The notes under the pieces were generated by a model that saw only the letters and a program-made list of their open reading frames with translations, was not told the DNA's origin and did not search any database. Below, piece after piece: positions 1-13,649 of a DNA stretch of 64,000 nucleotides (position 1 is the first letter of the stretch; each line of letters begins with the position of its first letter). This stretch comes from Anseranas semipalmata (Eukaryota; Chordata; Aves; Anseriformes; Anseranatidae), in contig VXAA01005253.1 of NCBI GenBank assembly GCA_013399115.1, forward strand, positions 163,567 through 227,566. Direction: 5' to 3'. The position numbers and the translations under genes are program-made.

Positions 1-29
<29 letters not shown>
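1..29. repeat. Poly-T tract at window edge
   Basis: Twenty-nine consecutive T residues open the window. The tract may continue to the left, so its true length and origin (simple repeat or retroposon tail) cannot be judged. Confidence 0.9.
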
Positions 30-34
<5 letters not shown>

Positions 35-2632
35 GGCCCATCTCTTAAACTCTAGAATTGACATGTGCAGTCACTGAAGGTTCTTTGTGTGGGATATACT
101 TTAAGCCATGGCAATTCCAATGCTGAACTCATTTGAGGGTTTAACTCATCGAGTTCATTGTGCCTAGCAATACTGCTTTGTCATTCAACTCCAACTTCTC
201 CAACTTGACAAGCCTTTTTGTAGTGTTGTTATTGAAAGCAATGATTCAGAGATTGCCTGGTGCAGTAATTTTTCTTCTGATTCCAGTACTACAAAGCAAT
301 TCAGCTAACACGTTGTGAGCTTTTGCACCAGTGTTTCCATCTTCAGAGCAGGGAAACAGAGTTTCCTCAATTTTTTGCATATGAAAATCTTTATGTGCCA
401 TCATTGACTCTGTGGTCTGAGAATATACAGCAGCACTGAGGTACAAACAGGCTTTGGTACAAGCAGAAAAGGCTGCAGTGAATCAGCATTAGGAACGTAA
501 TGCTGTTTTGAGGAATTGTTCCCGTGTGTTTAAAAAAAAAAAAACAAACAAAAACCAAGCTATCTTGTACTCTGCTTGCTAGTGGGAATCGTTCTGTCCT
601 TGGGTACACCACCAAGGGATTCACTGCATACAAAAATGTGTACAACTTTTTCAATATGATAACACCACCTCTTAGTTTTCATCTATTTCAACACCCAGAT
701 GCCGAACAAACCTTACTCAAATGCTAGGAATCTAGACATCCCAGTGTACACGAGAAAAGCTTAATACCTTGGAGAAGAACACTTTGTGAACAAATTGAAG
801 CAAATGCTGTTTTCAAGGGCAGGGGGCCATTCACAGGCAAACTCACTACATCAGCATTAGATTATACCCAGTATTTGGATTTCTGCTAGCTCATCATTAA
901 AGACTACATATTAAGAAGAAAACAGTCTAGAGGTGTTCCTCTTCAGGCTCTTTTACCTTAGAGGTGATATGTCTTCCATGTGATACTTAGAATTGTTATG
1001 ACCCGTACTCTGCACATTCTACTGATGTACAGCAATGTAAAAATGCAAAGAATGTGACAAGAATCCAACACCCTATGGATGTACTAGCCTATTGCCCTTC
1101 AGAGAGGACAATACCTCTCAATACCTGAACACCTATCACACGTGTCAACCTGAGCCACATCCCCCAGTTTAAACTTTGTCTTCAGAATTTGCTATGATGT
1201 TTGGGATCAAGTCTTTGTTAGCTTTTTCATCTGATGTTCAAATGTTCACTGTGACAGATGGATCACGGCAACACTGGTATGACCAGCTGGTGATTTCCTT
1301 GTGATTTCTTGTTTCTACAGTTGGTAGTTTTTGTGCCCACAGCCTTGGATAAATTTCCTAAGGCACTGGCCATCAATATAACCCACCTGATATATCACAA
1401 CCATCATAAACCTTGTACCCACCACACAGAATATTTGGCAGGTGGCTATTCTTGCTGATTTGTGTTCCTGGGCTTTGGGACTGTGTTATTCAACCAGCAT
1501 TTCTGCCATGAGGTGGAAGTACATCTCTCAGATCTCACTGGTTTAGGACACTTTCTGTCATGAGATAGGAGAGTGCCAAAAAATATATGTTCCTCTATTC
1601 ACAGCTGGCATCTCCTGTTTGATTAAAACGTTTTGTTTATTTTCCTAGTGGTGTTCATGAAGGGGAGGGAGGAATTGTTTCTGTAGCACTTTAACACTGG
1701 AGATGCTTTTGCCACTCTCAGTCTTGATTGTATCCTCCTGAAAATAACCAGTTTAATCAACATCACTGACACATCTTTGTTTAAATTAAGTTTAAATTAA
1801 GGTCTAGGTTTTGCTTCCCTGCTGTTTGTGCTTATCACAATTAGTCTGTATACAGATAGTGTTGCTGCCTTTGTAACTCCCCAGTCCTGTCCTGTCTGCC
1901 CTGAACTGAACAACATAACTGTCTTTAGAGCTGTTCTGACTTTGATATGGTAATTCAAGGCCACTCACTTAAGCCAGATGGGAGAGCCAGAGCACAGCCT
2001 GCTCCAAACACAGCCCCCTTTCCTGGGGTGCCTCAAGGCTGCAGCTCTGTGCATGTGTGAGAAAATGGGGATGGTGCTGCACTGTTTTGGCAACTCGGTC
2101 ACCCTGAAACTCCTCTCCAAGCAGAAGCTCACACTGAAGTTCTGGAAGAACAGTTTTCCTAAGTGTGTGGTCACATTTTTTTTTTTTCTACAGGGACATG
2201 AAACAAGGACACATGCTGACAGAAAACCTCACAGTCATTTTGAAGTACTGTAACAGAATTAAACATGTGCATAATTAAAATACTGATGAAAGAAGAAGAA
2301 AAGGTTTTCAATGGTGTTCGGCCCTGGGGTATACTACATATTCATAGCGCCAAGGTTTTACTCACAGTTGATCTTTTTTGCTGTTGCTTGAAGGATGCAC
2401 TATGGTGTGCAAAACCAGACTGTTTCAGCATGTTTGAGCTTCCCTGCAACTTCTTGTCTGTCCTTGTAAAGCTGAGGTATTTCTGGTCATCTCACTGTGA
2501 TAGAGGGTGAGGGTCCCCCTGCTGTCCAGCACACAAACTCCAGTGTGAAATACGTGTTTGCTTTTATGAATAAGAGACAGGAGAGAAAAAAAAAAAAGAA
2601 AGAAAAGAATGGTATTTTTGTCTTGGATTCTG

Positions 2633-2779
2633 TTTTCTTTTTCTTTTTCTTTTTCTTTTTCTTTTTCTTTTTCTTTTTCTTTTTCTTTTTCTTTTTCTTT
2701 TTCTTTTTCTTTTTCTTTTTCTTTTTCTTTTTCTTTTTTCTTTTTTTCTTTTTCCTTTTTTCTTTTTCTTTTTTCTTTC
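2633..2779. repeat. (TTTTTC)n hexanucleotide microsatellite
   Basis: About 147 bp of T-rich DNA has a C every six bases. It is essentially perfect from about 2641 to 2735 and decays to irregular spacing on the right. The minus strand is a pure polypurine GAAAAA tract. Long open frames crossing it consist of Phe/Ser or Lys/Arg runs and are artefacts of the repeat. A short A-rich run at about 2586-2607 lies just to the left. Confidence 0.95.
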
Positions 2780-5656
2780 GTCTTTTCTCAAAGCTCACCT
2801 CAAGCCTATTATCATCTTGGGAAATTTTAATTAAAGTAATCAAGAAAATAAAACAAAGCAGCTTTTCTCTAAGGACATTTTCTACCTCCTAGCCCACAAA
2901 TGCAGGCTTCTTTCTTCTCTTTCTGTCATCTCAGCCCTTGTGTGCTCCTCAGATGGACATGGATCAGCTCCACCAGGGCAGGGAGGTGGGAGCTGAGGGT
3001 TCAAGCCCAGCAGATGGCTGTTCTGCTGCCTGGAACAGTACTGTTGGGCAGAAAGGGAGCAGGTGAGAGGAAAGGGAGACATTTCCACCCCCTGTGATAG
3101 CTGCCTCCTCACAGAAGGGTTTCGTGTGGATGGAAGCAGTCTCTGCGTTAGCCTGAAACAGAAACCTGCCTCTGCTTAGCACCAACTCACTCTAGGCAGC
3201 TTTCCACTAAGTTTCCAGGAGCAATTGGTTGCCCTGTGAGGGTGCCTGTTGGCTGCTCTGAATTGTATCCCCAAAGGCTTTGGAGACAGAGCTGTCTGCA
3301 CTGGCAGCAAAGGCAGTCCACCCGCCTTGTGTAGGTCCTCTAAATTACCTTGCTGCAACGTGTGGTTATTTTCAGGCATTGCAAGGCTGAAATCAAGAAC
3401 CTACTGTAGGTGCCCTGATGATGCAAATTATACAGAAGAATTATTCATGACTGGCAGAGCTCCATGTGACCTAGATCCCTTGCAGAGATTAGTAGTGAGC
3501 TCTTTCAGTTACGTCCCTGGGCTCTGATAATGAAGTGAATAAACTGGGAGTTCTATCGATGAAGGCTGCTATATCTGAATGTTCCCCACAGCACTGATCT
3601 CCAAAAGCTCTTTCCCAGAATATGTTGGAATAATGGGCAAGATCTTTAGGAGAGCATCTCTTATTTTGTTGGTTCAAATCCAGCTCAGCTGAAGTACAGG
3701 GGTATTTCAAGTTCCTCTACCTAGTGTCATTGCTGACCACTGGCCTCTGGCTATGAATTGTGGTGACGCCACATTCACAGCTGTCTATGAGAAACTAAAG
3801 ACACTGTGTAGAGAAACCCAGTAACTGAAGAGAGATGAAGTCTGTTGAAGAAGTCATGTCCTGGGGGACTCAAAATCATTTTATTTATACTATCCTTTTG
3901 TGTTGAGCAAGTCGGTGTAACCACAATGCACGTAAGTGAGATGAAATTGCAAGTGTCTTTGGCAGAAATAGAAGAAATATAGGCAGCTAATGGAAAGCTG
4001 GCAGCTGGACAAGATGTGCACTCTGGTTTGAATCTTTCAGTGCCATAAAGTTACAATGAAGGCAGAAAGTGTCAGCACCGCATTAAGTGATGCAGGAAGT
4101 CCTCCGAGGCAATGCATAGCAAAGATATATGGTTATCTGCAGCTCAGGCTTGAGTGGGCTGTATGAAAAATATTAGATTAGCACCTAGTGGATGTCTTCA
4201 GAATTTTCACAGCTGTAGGGCCAGTTCATAGCTCTGCATGGGCAAGTTTCTGACAATTCCTGTTCTGTTTTCATAGCGGAGCAAGTTCACAAGGAGAAGA
4301 AAGCAACATGAGGATGGCTGGTTGCAGCAGGCTATGTTTAGGGGGCTTTTGCCACATTTTGGTCCTGTAGCTCCAAGTTATGTCCATGGTATAGTAGAAT
4401 TACTCCTGGCTTATCTTCAATATGACAGCTAGAAAAGTACGCAGTTCTGAAAGAATTTAGAGGGCAAATCAGAACATCAGAATCTGAACCCAGCTGCTTC
4501 TGATCAGGTTGAGAAGCAGAGGGTAGAGTCTGTTACTTGATTAAGAGTAATTTAGTGCATGGTGAAATTTCCTACTAACTGTTGTATTAAAAAATTATCT
4601 ATCCTTTTTTAAGGCAAGACCAGGCATCATCATTTAAATGGCTCAGTGATTCTGATACCCTGACACCTGTCAGAATGTGAGGTGACCAGTTAGAGAAAAT
4701 ATAAAAAGAATTTATGAATTAAAGGTGATATAACCCACCCTTTTCTTAAAGTGGGAATGAGAAGGGAGTAAGTCCTCACCAGGAAGCCTGTGGCCAGTGC
4801 TGGTGAGGCACTGCAAATACTGTGGAAGTGAAATGTGTGATTGAGCTGAAAACTTTCACTAGTAAGTGCTGCGGACTGTCACTTATCTGAGAGCAACAGC
4901 TCTTGAAGGAGATTTCTAGAAATGTAGCTAAAACTGTCCCTTGGCCACACGGTGGCAGTTCATTCCCAGCTATTCTGCAGCCCTCCTCTTTCTATGATCA
5001 GCAAGAGAACTGAGGATGAAAGGAAAACGGGAATGTTTTGTCCTGCTTCATCAACAGAAGTCAGTGTGTGTATTTATTATTCACTTCTAGGCTCCTGAAT
5101 TGACAAACACTTGTTTGGCAGTTTCCAATTAACATTAGCTCTTTAAATGAGTTTATTCTTCCAGGGAGATAATTTTCTTAGGAAATAGATATCCATGACA
5201 TCACAGGAGACACCGAGACCTCATGTAAATCATGTCTGAGATGCTGACCACTTGCCTCTGACTGCATCTGGAAGCAAATGGCCAAAGTAATGCAATTGCC
5301 AGAAACAATGCATTCTTAGGCACAGAAAACATGGAGAAGGTTTAAAAATAACAAGCAGAGGATTTGAAGATTCAAAAATTCAGTCTTGGGATAGGCCTAA
5401 GCTAAGAGTTTCTGACCTGATTCTGAAGTTACTTCTAAAGCCCAGGAGAATCAATGTATGAGGTTTCCAACTTTTTAGGTCCTTTAATGCTGTTATTCCA
5501 GAATTTGCCAATCCAGGCAGCTTGGTTATTCAAAAGCTAACCTCCTCCTGCTGTTGTGGCTTCCAGGAGAATTTTTATGTTTAGTACATGCACTCTGAAC
5601 TTCTTGAGTATTTTTGTTCTTTTTTTATTCATTTATTCCAAAATACTCATTTTCAG

Positions 5657-5707
5657 AAAAAAAAAGAAAAAAAAAAGAAAAAACAGAAAAAAAAGAAAAA
5701 AAAAGAG
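5657..5707. repeat. A-rich imperfect repeat
   Basis: About 50 bp of A is interrupted at irregular intervals by single G residues. It is low complexity and no element body is recognisable beside it. Confidence 0.85.
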
Positions 5708-6241
5708 AGTATATCCTTGTGCAGGTTACAACTACACACTGGAAATATGAGGTTTCATTAATTCAGATGGTTCTGTGGTCCCAAGGCATCCAGATTAATG
5801 AGGTTCCCTGCATTAATAAGGCCCTGGTATAATATCAGTGCTGGGACTGCTTACACCTAGGCTTTCAGTCTGGGCTTGCTTCTGGTTTGATGCATGACAC
5901 TGTTAACTAACAAACACAGTACCGTTGTCTTCAGACACTTGTATGGGGAATAGCAAAGGGAGAAGGGGACTGATAAACAATAAAATATTTTGTGCTGTTT
6001 GTAAGTTAGATAAGTAGACTGCAAGCTTCAGTATCCCTTCACTGATTCATCACATTCTTACTCTTCAATAGCTTCACTTTCCAATTTCAATATGCAGTTT
6101 CTGATATATTAATTTTTGCCCTCCTCACCACAGTGATACAGATCTTTGCTGTGCTAGGAAAATGAGCAGTTCAATGGAAGGACTCCAATGTGAGCAGAGC
6201 TGACCTGTAACTACAGCTGAGTAAACTGAAGTGAATGTACT

Positions 6242-6315
6242 TGGGGCCAGATTTTCAACTGTCCTTAGTGGGATTTTCAAAAGGCGTGTAAACAGCACCA
6301 GTGGTGTCTCTGACA
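6242..6315. repeat. Possible ancient amniote repeat relic
   Basis: Two related phrases, CCAGATTTTCAA and GGGATTTTCAAAAG, lie about 25 bp apart. They resemble a widespread old low-copy repeat that I recall from turtle, crocodile and bird genomes. The assignment rests on remembered wording only, so it is tentative. Confidence 0.35.
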
Positions 6316-7417
6316 ATTGCACTGGTGCCTGACTGCTTTTGGAAAAGATGATTTTGAGCCAAGCTTGAGCAGACACAGCTCCACTTCTAGGAATGAAATT
6401 AGACTCACAAGAAGTCCAAAATTAGCCCAGTCTGGCTAACTTTAGGCCTGCTAACTTGAAGCTCTCAAGTGGTGCAATTCTGAAAAAAGAAATCATTCCA
6501 CACCTTTGTCAGATTTCCACAGCCCTTGCCACTCTCTTCGTGCAGCACTGTTGGTTGTTACTGATGCTCCCATGTAACTAGATCCCTAAGGATTTGTTGA
6601 TAATGTTCCTAGAAGTGCAATTACTCACAAAACCAGAATTTCTATGAATGCCTTGTGAATATGAGAACAGCTGCTGCTCTTATATTCACACGAGTATGTC
6701 CAAAGTCTCTTGCAAAAGTACCCCTGTGGCAGGGGATACTTGCACATGACAACATGGCATTTTCCACAGGCAAGCAACATCTCACCTCACATCCTGTTCC
6801 TTTGGAGATTTCAGCACTGAAGTAAGATACGGAAGATCAGAGACTGATCTGCTTTACTGTGGTAGGTCCAGAGGTCTTCTGTTGACTTTAGGGGGCTGAA
6901 AGGAAATAGAAGATAAGAAGGAATGAATTAACCTAGCAGAGATCCCAGGATGAAGAGATTCAGTTTAAGTATTCCCTTTTTAAACACAGTACGTGTCTTT
7001 TTACTTCTCTTATGGTATGATACCTTATGGTGACAAAGATCAACAGGACTTCCAGGTGCAGTTGGTATGCAACTTGTGGACAGTTCCTGGTCAGCTAAGA
7101 GACTGGGCAGGTAGTGAACTGCCCTTGGCTAGATAGACATACGCTGAGATACACACAGATGGACTGTGTTTGATCTGGCTTAACAGCAGCACTTGAACAA
7201 GTGAGCAGCGTACTTCCACAGTCCAGGGATTTCAAACCTCTTCTATTAAAAATAATATCCCTCCTGTCCCCATCGTTTCCTGAACAACTTCAGATTTTCA
7301 CCCTGAAACACTTAGGTCAGACTCAGACCAACAAAAATGCTTTTCTCTTTGTTTTCTTCAGAGCAATATGCCCTGCTCTCCTGGGAAAGGATAAATAGAA
7401 TGGCAAAAATAATGCTG

Positions 7418-7448
<31 letters not shown>
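7418..7448. repeat. (GTT)n trinucleotide repeat
   Basis: About ten perfect GTT units are followed by a short T run. It is a simple sequence repeat in intergenic DNA. Confidence 0.9.
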
Positions 7449-7449
<1 letters not shown>

Positions 7450-8593
7450 TTTAATTCGCTGTGGGTCTCTCAATCCTGTGTACCATGGGCTCTAGACATT
7501 CAAAACCGATGTACTACCAAAAAAAAGAAACAAAGAAGGAAAGAAAACTCACAGTTGGTGTGCCAGAACAGCAACAAGCAGAAGCAACTTGGTCACTGCA
7601 AAGAGCTGAGAGCACCTGCCTTGCAGAAGCTGCGAGCAGACAGCCAAACCATGGTAAGCTTCTTTCAGCATCACTGTTTAAGATGAAAATATGCGGTGAG
7701 AGAACACTTTAAAAAAAAAAATGCAATAGCTAGCTTTGTAAGTCAGATTTAAATGCCAATTGCAGTGTGGTTTTCCCAAACAAAACAGTTGCCTTTCACT
7801 TAAGTCTGATATGAGATCCATTAATTTCCCCTTCTTATTCTGTCAATAGTTTTGCCATATTTGTTCTAAAACAGTTCAAATTATCCAGAGATGATTTTTT
7901 TGTAACTGTCTTTAATTACAGTCTGGCTTCAAAATTTACTATGTTTTCCTTATGGAAACTTGGATTACTGATGTGAAGAATTTAGGACTGGGGGTCAAAA
8001 TGAGCAGAGCTATTAAAAAAAAAAATGTACACAAAATGACAGCATTGCTGTTTTCTTTAGAAGGTTGCCATTACATTTTAACTAGCATTTCAAGAGCTCT
8101 GTTTTTCCCCTTTTATTCCAAGAGGTATAATATGTTAATATTTTCCCTCCCTTCACTATGGTTTTATCAATTTCTGTCTGAGATCTCTTCCTATAGAGAA
8201 CTTTGGTAAAGAGACCTGGGAAAAAACTTGATTACATATTCTATCCTCCAGAATAGAAGTACTGGTTCTGGATGGGGACTTTTGTCATGGGACTGAAGAG
8301 GGTTAAAATCTGATTACCTCGAGAAGAGGATTATCAAAAGAATTGGGGGCCCCCACAGCTCTGCACTTCACAATTATAATTAATTCGGAGTAGCCTGTGC
8401 CAAAATTCAGTGCTGAGTCATATCCCCATAGAAGCTGAGCGGATTGTGCTCAGTGTAAATCAGGAAATAACTCAGAAGAAGCAAAGACATCCCACTTCAG
8501 TGGTGACAGATGCATTTATCCATGAGATTAATAGTGCCTTTACCTTCTGCCAGGTTCACCTTTCCCCTCTGGGATTTCAGTTATTGCATATAT

Positions 8594-9062
8594 GTTGGAC
8601 ATACCAGAGAGTCCAATGGAGGGCCACCACGATGACGAAGGGACTGGAGCACCTCTCCTGTGAGGAGAGGCTGAGAGAGCTGGGACTGCTCAGCCTGGAG
8701 AAGAGGAGGCTCAGGGGGATCTCTCCAAGGTCTCTAAAGCCCTGAAGGGAAGGTGCAAAGAGGCCACAGCCAGGCTCTTCTCAGTGGTGCCCAGTGCCAG
8801 CACAGGAGGCAATGGGCACAAAGTGGCACCCAGGAGGCTCCCTCTGAGCATCAGGCAGCACTTGTGTGCTGTGCGGGTGGCTGAGCCCTGGCACAGGCTG
8901 CCCAGAGGTTGTGGGGTCTCCTCCTTGGAGATCTTCACAAGCCACCTGGACGTGGTCCTGGGCAGCTGCTCTGGGTGTCCCTGCTTGAGCAGGGGGTTGG
9001 GGTAGGTGGCCTCCGGAGGTCCCTTCCAGCCTTAACCGTTCTGCAATTGATCCTGTGATATC
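8594..9062 (+). mobile_element. CR1 LINE 3' fragment, sense on plus strand
   Basis: This is a 5'-truncated CR1 retrotransposon. The first part translates to the end of the CR1 reverse-transcriptase ORF ([20 protein letters not shown]). It continues with the usual final segment, including a Leu-Pro-Arg motif after 'HRLPR', and the 3' untranslated phrase GGTCCCTTCCAGCC. It ends near 9062 in decayed copies of the CR1 terminal repeat. Frameshifts break the reading frame, so it is dead. No target-site duplication is seen, as expected for CR1. Confidence 0.9.
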
Positions 9063-11987
9063 ATAAAACAGCCATGTTTGTTCATACATGCTCCTTTACA
9101 ACCTGTGTTGGTCCTAAGACAGTGACCCACCACCCCCCTCCTGGGTGCAAGAAAATAGTGAGCCAAGGCCACACTAGATGTCCAACTTACTAATGAGGGA
9201 TGTGGACATCAACTGGAAGGGTTTCGTGGACCAGTGAAGGGGAAGGAGGACCTCTGTGCAGATAACCCTGTGTTGTGTCTTTATTGGATCTCCTATGGCT
9301 TGTACAGATGCCAGTAGTACTGAGACGGTGTGCACATGTGTGCATGTGTGCAAAGCGAGGAGCTGTGGATCTGCAGCCCCATGCTCCCCCCAGTGCAGTG
9401 GACTGGGAAAAATTCCATAAGGGGAAACTCATGCAAATCGCCTTTCTGCAACCCTGTTTCATTGACAGGAAGGATGATTTCATTAACAGACCACAGAAAG
9501 TATATTTATAGCTCAAAAAACAAAAACAAACAAAAAAACAACCTATCACAAAGTTCACAGCATGTTATTAACAGAGCCTACTACTTTTGGACATACTTTT
9601 GTTCAGCAGAAATATTAAATAACAGGTCCATGGCAATGGACATGCCAGAAGTGTCGATACTTACGGAAAAATGAGCAGAGAGCTTTCTCACTGGTAATTT
9701 TTGAAACAACAGTTTCAGTGGCTGTAAGGTGGTGGCACGGCACACAGCTCTGTTCCCTGAGAAAGAATTTCCATCCCAATCTGCATTGCTTGCCTTAATT
9801 ATTAATATGAAGACTAAACACAGACAGATGGCAAAATAAACTCTGTTAGGTTGGTGTGAATCTGGAGTTCCTTCCACCAACATAACTGGGAGCAGATATT
9901 GAGCCAAAACATATAGAAAGCTCTTGATGTAAGTCTGAGCTGTCACACTTTGCACAAAAAGATCCGAGAGTCAAGTTCTTGGCCTCTGGATACTGTATAT
10001 CAAAATGGAGTAGAAGGTGACATTTGCGGAGGTTTTCTGGCTCCCTTCAGCATGCACACACATGCTTAGGTTGGGCCTCACACTCATTTTTGTCTGAATC
10101 TGGCAACTTTCTTTCTGTGTGAAGCTGATAGTAGCTTTGTCGTTCAGATGTTTACTCGTGTTGTGCCTGCAAGCACGCCAGAAATGCTCAGACTGTTCTG
10201 CGTGCACTTAGATTTTCTGCTCTCAGCCTCTGAAATAGATTTGCACATAGTGTGTTTTATTCCTCCTTCTTCCCCCAGTACAACTGTATTTCTCCAGTAG
10301 TGCCTTACTGCATTAACATCAGGAGAACGGGAAGAGAAATGTAATGATAGATGTAGCCAAAACACAAGAGCATGCAGAGAAAGAAGGCTAACTGGTATAA
10401 GCATTCTCTATTAAATATAAAGAAATGTATGCACCTGAACTCCTCTGGAACAGGGTACATGGGCTCATATTCAACCTGTATAACTCTGGCTGGCACAACC
10501 CTTACAATCTAAAGATTTATGCATCTAGTATAAGCCATGCTCCCTCTGCTCAACACAGGCTGACAGCCATTCATACAGGCTGTTCTTCTCTGAGGTAGGA
10601 TGGGTAGGATGAATCACCTTCTGAAAATGCCTTTCTCTTAGCCTATAAAAGGACCCTCAGCAATTAGCTCTGATTTACATGCATGACTTTTAGCAATCCA
10701 AAGTCAGGTGGAATGAATTGCAAATCTTTTCTTTGCAACACGTGTGATATCTTAGAGCAATGTGCCATTCAGCCAGATGTCTGAATACCCAGAGATACTT
10801 GAATCCAGTGCTCTTGGTCAAAAGTGGAAAGGAGTCATATGCTTAAGCACACTGTAGGCAGTCTGAATGCCTCTGTCCCTCCCTCCGTAGTTTTTATACT
10901 GTTTTGATGATGCTTACAGGGCCATCAGAAAAGAATTGCAGATTAAATTAACCTCAATAGCTGCACTGGGAAGAGATTTGAATTTACTGCTGTCTGCTTT
11001 ATGTCATTAGTTGACTAGATCTAGAAAGCAATCGTGACAGGCCCTGTCCACATAAGGAGCATCACAGGTAGATAAGAGTGACATTTAGAGTAGGGTAGGT
11101 CACCAAGAGATGAGCACTCAATCCTGAATGTTCTCTGTGTAGAAGGGAATTTTGTTGATTGTAGCACAGTGGTATAGGCCAAGGTTTTTGGAAACTTCCA
11201 TTGATTTTATGTGTTCAGCTTAAAACACTTGGTCATCAAGTCCTTTGAAGTATTTCAAACTGGGTGTCCAAAATCTACTTTTGAAACCTTGATGTTACTT
11301 GCTCCTCTAAACTCATGTAATCTTTCTTTCCTTGTCATCCTTTGCATGCTCCCACTGGGCCAGAGTCTGTTTGTTATGGCATTTTTTTGTAGCATCTGAG
11401 ACACCAGGGCCAGGGTCTTGTCTGGGCCCTTTAGAAGTTGCTCAAGTGCAGAAGATGCAGAGGAATACAAGCTACACACATGCTCTGATGAACCATTGTT
11501 TGTGGCCTTCTGCCTGTTTTTCCTACTGAGAGCATCTATGGATCTTCCTTATCAAAAGAGAAGATGTAGAGAGCTCCGTGCTGAGCTGAAAATGCTTAGG
11601 ATAAACAGGCATAAGAGATAAGACTATCTAAAGAGGTGAGGCTAACATTTTATTTTCTCACATGGCTTTTCTTCCATTTGCATTTCTGTTTGAGGAACTG
11701 TACCTCCTGGAGAAAACACATAACTCTCACTGTTCTGAAGTTTCCTTCTGCCCACCACTCCAAAGATCTTTTGACAAGGAGGTCAAGAAATTGATTCAAT
11801 TTCTTTATTGCTCCTTGGGAGTTGCTTCTACTGAAAAAAAAAAAAAATGTTTAGAGAATTCTGTGCTTTGCTTTCTGGTTCTCCTGTGTTCCTGTGTTCA
11901 ACCCTGTCACTGGCAGGTTCATTTTCAGAAGGAACTAGATTGGGTGATTTTCCGTCTATGTTTTGTGTTTTCTTCTATATCTTTCAG
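9063..11987. other. Intergenic DNA, no supported gene
   Basis: There is no recognisable exon or transposon body in this stretch. It is AT-rich single-copy-looking DNA with a few short A-rich runs near 9.52 kb. It directly precedes the first GUCY1B2 exon relic, so it may include the original first intron of that gene. Confidence 0.5.
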
Positions 11988-12085
11988 AACCCAGGCAGGA
12001 GTCAAAAGCAACCTTCATGACCTATGCTGTGTACGATGATGTTACAACCTTATGGCTGATTTAAGAAGCCTGTGACATACTAAAT
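11988..12085 (+). pseudogene. GUCY1B2: GUCY1B2 relic exon a: H-NOX, with stop
   Basis: After a good acceptor (pyrimidine-rich, ending TTTCAG at 11987) the frame reads TFMTYAVYDDVTTLWLI, a stop, then EACDIL. The beta-2 protein as I recall it has TFMTYTVYDD and later LIQEAC at the same spacing. The stop is TAA at 12062-12064, where a glutamine is expected, as one C-to-T change in CAA would give. No clear GT donor follows, so the right boundary is approximate. Confidence 0.85.
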
Positions 12086-12558
12086 AAAGACTGTTTGCTA
12101 CTTCTCTAAGGCTTAGAAAGCACTGACATCAAGCTCAGTGCCTCCTGGCAGACCCTGCTCTCATGCCAGGATGCCAGATAGCGGCAGATTTTCCCCTAGC
12201 ATCTCTCTGAGGGCAAAAGAGAATCGTTTCCCATCCCTGGGTAAGCCCTGTGAAGATTTGTGCTCCAGAAGACACAGTCTTCCTCATGTGTGTGGTGAAA
12301 GGATATGCAAAGAGCATGGACTGTAGAGACAGAATATGGCTCACACCCCTGTGGAGCAACAGCATCGGGTCATGTGGGACCCTCGGATGTCTCAAATATC
12401 ACTACAGACCTATATTTAGGCAACAGAAATGAGCCTGAACTCTCTGTTTACTTATCAATGGCATTTGGACATCTAGGTCATGGGCAGACATCTATATGTA
12501 AACAATTAGATGTAGGTACATCCAGTATGAACTTAATCTACACATAGATCTGCTTCAG

Positions 12559-12783
12559 GATATGATTAAATGCTGGAGACACTGCAGGGGAACCTGGCAG
12601 AATACATTAAGAATTTAGAAGCCCTTCATAGTTACCTTGCTAGAGGGTGGACAATGAATCTGCCTTCAAGCCCATCCCGATTGAGGCATGGGGAAATGGA
12701 CACCACTGCCCAGGCTAATGGAGAGTGTACAATCTCCACATGAAGAGGCAGTGCCTCATTCTTTGAGTTCATGCTTGCACAAG
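12559..12783 (+). pseudogene. GUCY1B2: GUCY1B2 relic exon b: H-NOX haem-ligand region, with stop
   Basis: The frame after the CTTCAG acceptor reads GYD, a stop (TAA, 12567-12569), then MLETLQ and GNLAEYIKNLEALHSYLA. This closely follows the beta-2 H-NOX core, in which the His of the ALHSYL motif is the proximal haem ligand. That His codon (CAT, 12627-12629) is retained. After about 12668 the match weakens and probably shifts frame. The proposed end is at AAG|GTAACA (12783). The resulting 225 bp is close to what the protein comparison predicts for this exon. Confidence 0.85.
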
Positions 12784-13649
12784 GTAACAGCCCTCTCTGT
12801 TTCTCCCTAGGGACAACCAAAGCTCACAAGAGACAGGTAGCACTTCTGTGTGGTTTGCCTCAAATTAGCACTGAATTTCATCAGTAATATTTCAAAATAC
12901 AAATACAAAGTCCACAAAGCAAGCAAAAGGGGACGTCTCATTCCAATAAGTTAGGTTATTTTCCTGATCCTTGGCTGAGACATTATATTTTATGTCAAAT
13001 ATAGTATGCTGATTTCACCAGCAGCTGATGTGTCCGAGATATTTTTAGACTCTGTAGGTCTTTGGAAATGCTATGAAGTTCTGCTCTGAAAAAATCTGGG
13101 TCTTCACCTTTCTGTACTAGGCAATGAATGCACCGGCATTTTGTGTGGAAAGAAGGACAGAGAGAAGAATGCTTCTTGACTGCTCTTTTGCCAGGAAAGG
13201 CCTTTGTCATATCATGCCAGGTAAGACAGAAGTGTTACCTCACTTGCAATTCACCTGGCCAGGCATGCCCTAAAAATCTTGCTTCAAGGAAACTTGTGAA
13301 CACAGGACACTTTCTCGGGAAGTGGAGTCACATGCAGGGATACATAATACAAAACAGTTATATAAACAATTATTATATTCCCTTCTACTCCTCCCTGCAT
13401 TGTTCCTCTGAAATGGCAGTGTGTTTCTGGATGCCAGGCTTTGGATAAAACAGACAGGGAACAGTTACACAATCAGCACAGCTGGCACATCTGGCCAGTA
13501 AGCAGGGTGGTGAGATACTTCTTGGGCAGGTTGGGAATGATAGTCTCTTTACCAACACAACTGTAGCTAGAAGAGGCTGTATGAACAAAGCCTAAGCTAC
13601 TACTGAGCCATACTAGTGTGTCTAGAAATGCTGTGCATTGGAATAAACA

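Larger units (their letters stand above)
30..8593. other. Intergenic DNA, no supported gene
   Basis: I found no exon chain, RNA gene or long open frame with family resemblance here. The stretch holds the TTTTTC hexamer repeat near 2.6-2.8 kb, an A-rich tract near 5.7 kb, a GTT repeat near 7.4 kb and a possible old palindromic repeat near 6.25 kb. The short open frames look like chance. If the GUCY1B2 pseudogene still has its first exon, it should lie here or just to the right, but I could not recognise it. Confidence 0.6.

Noticed and set aside
2487..2892. Lys-, Lys/Arg-, Phe- and Phe/Ser-rich open frames
   Set aside because: They are translations of the TTTTTC microsatellite in its different frames.
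5285..5345. Phrase with QKTWRRFK, faintly like the first GUCY1B2 exon
   Set aside because: Only a Thr-Trp and a Lys agree, a stop interrupts it, there is no start context or donor, and it lies far from the next relic.
12250..12310. Segment reading VFLMCVVKGYAKSM, resembling the FFxFCxxxGY part of a beta-cyclase H-NOX domain
   Set aside because: The following exon relic (12559) already supplies the GYD residues, and only four positions agree, so I could not decide between a real exon piece and coincidence.
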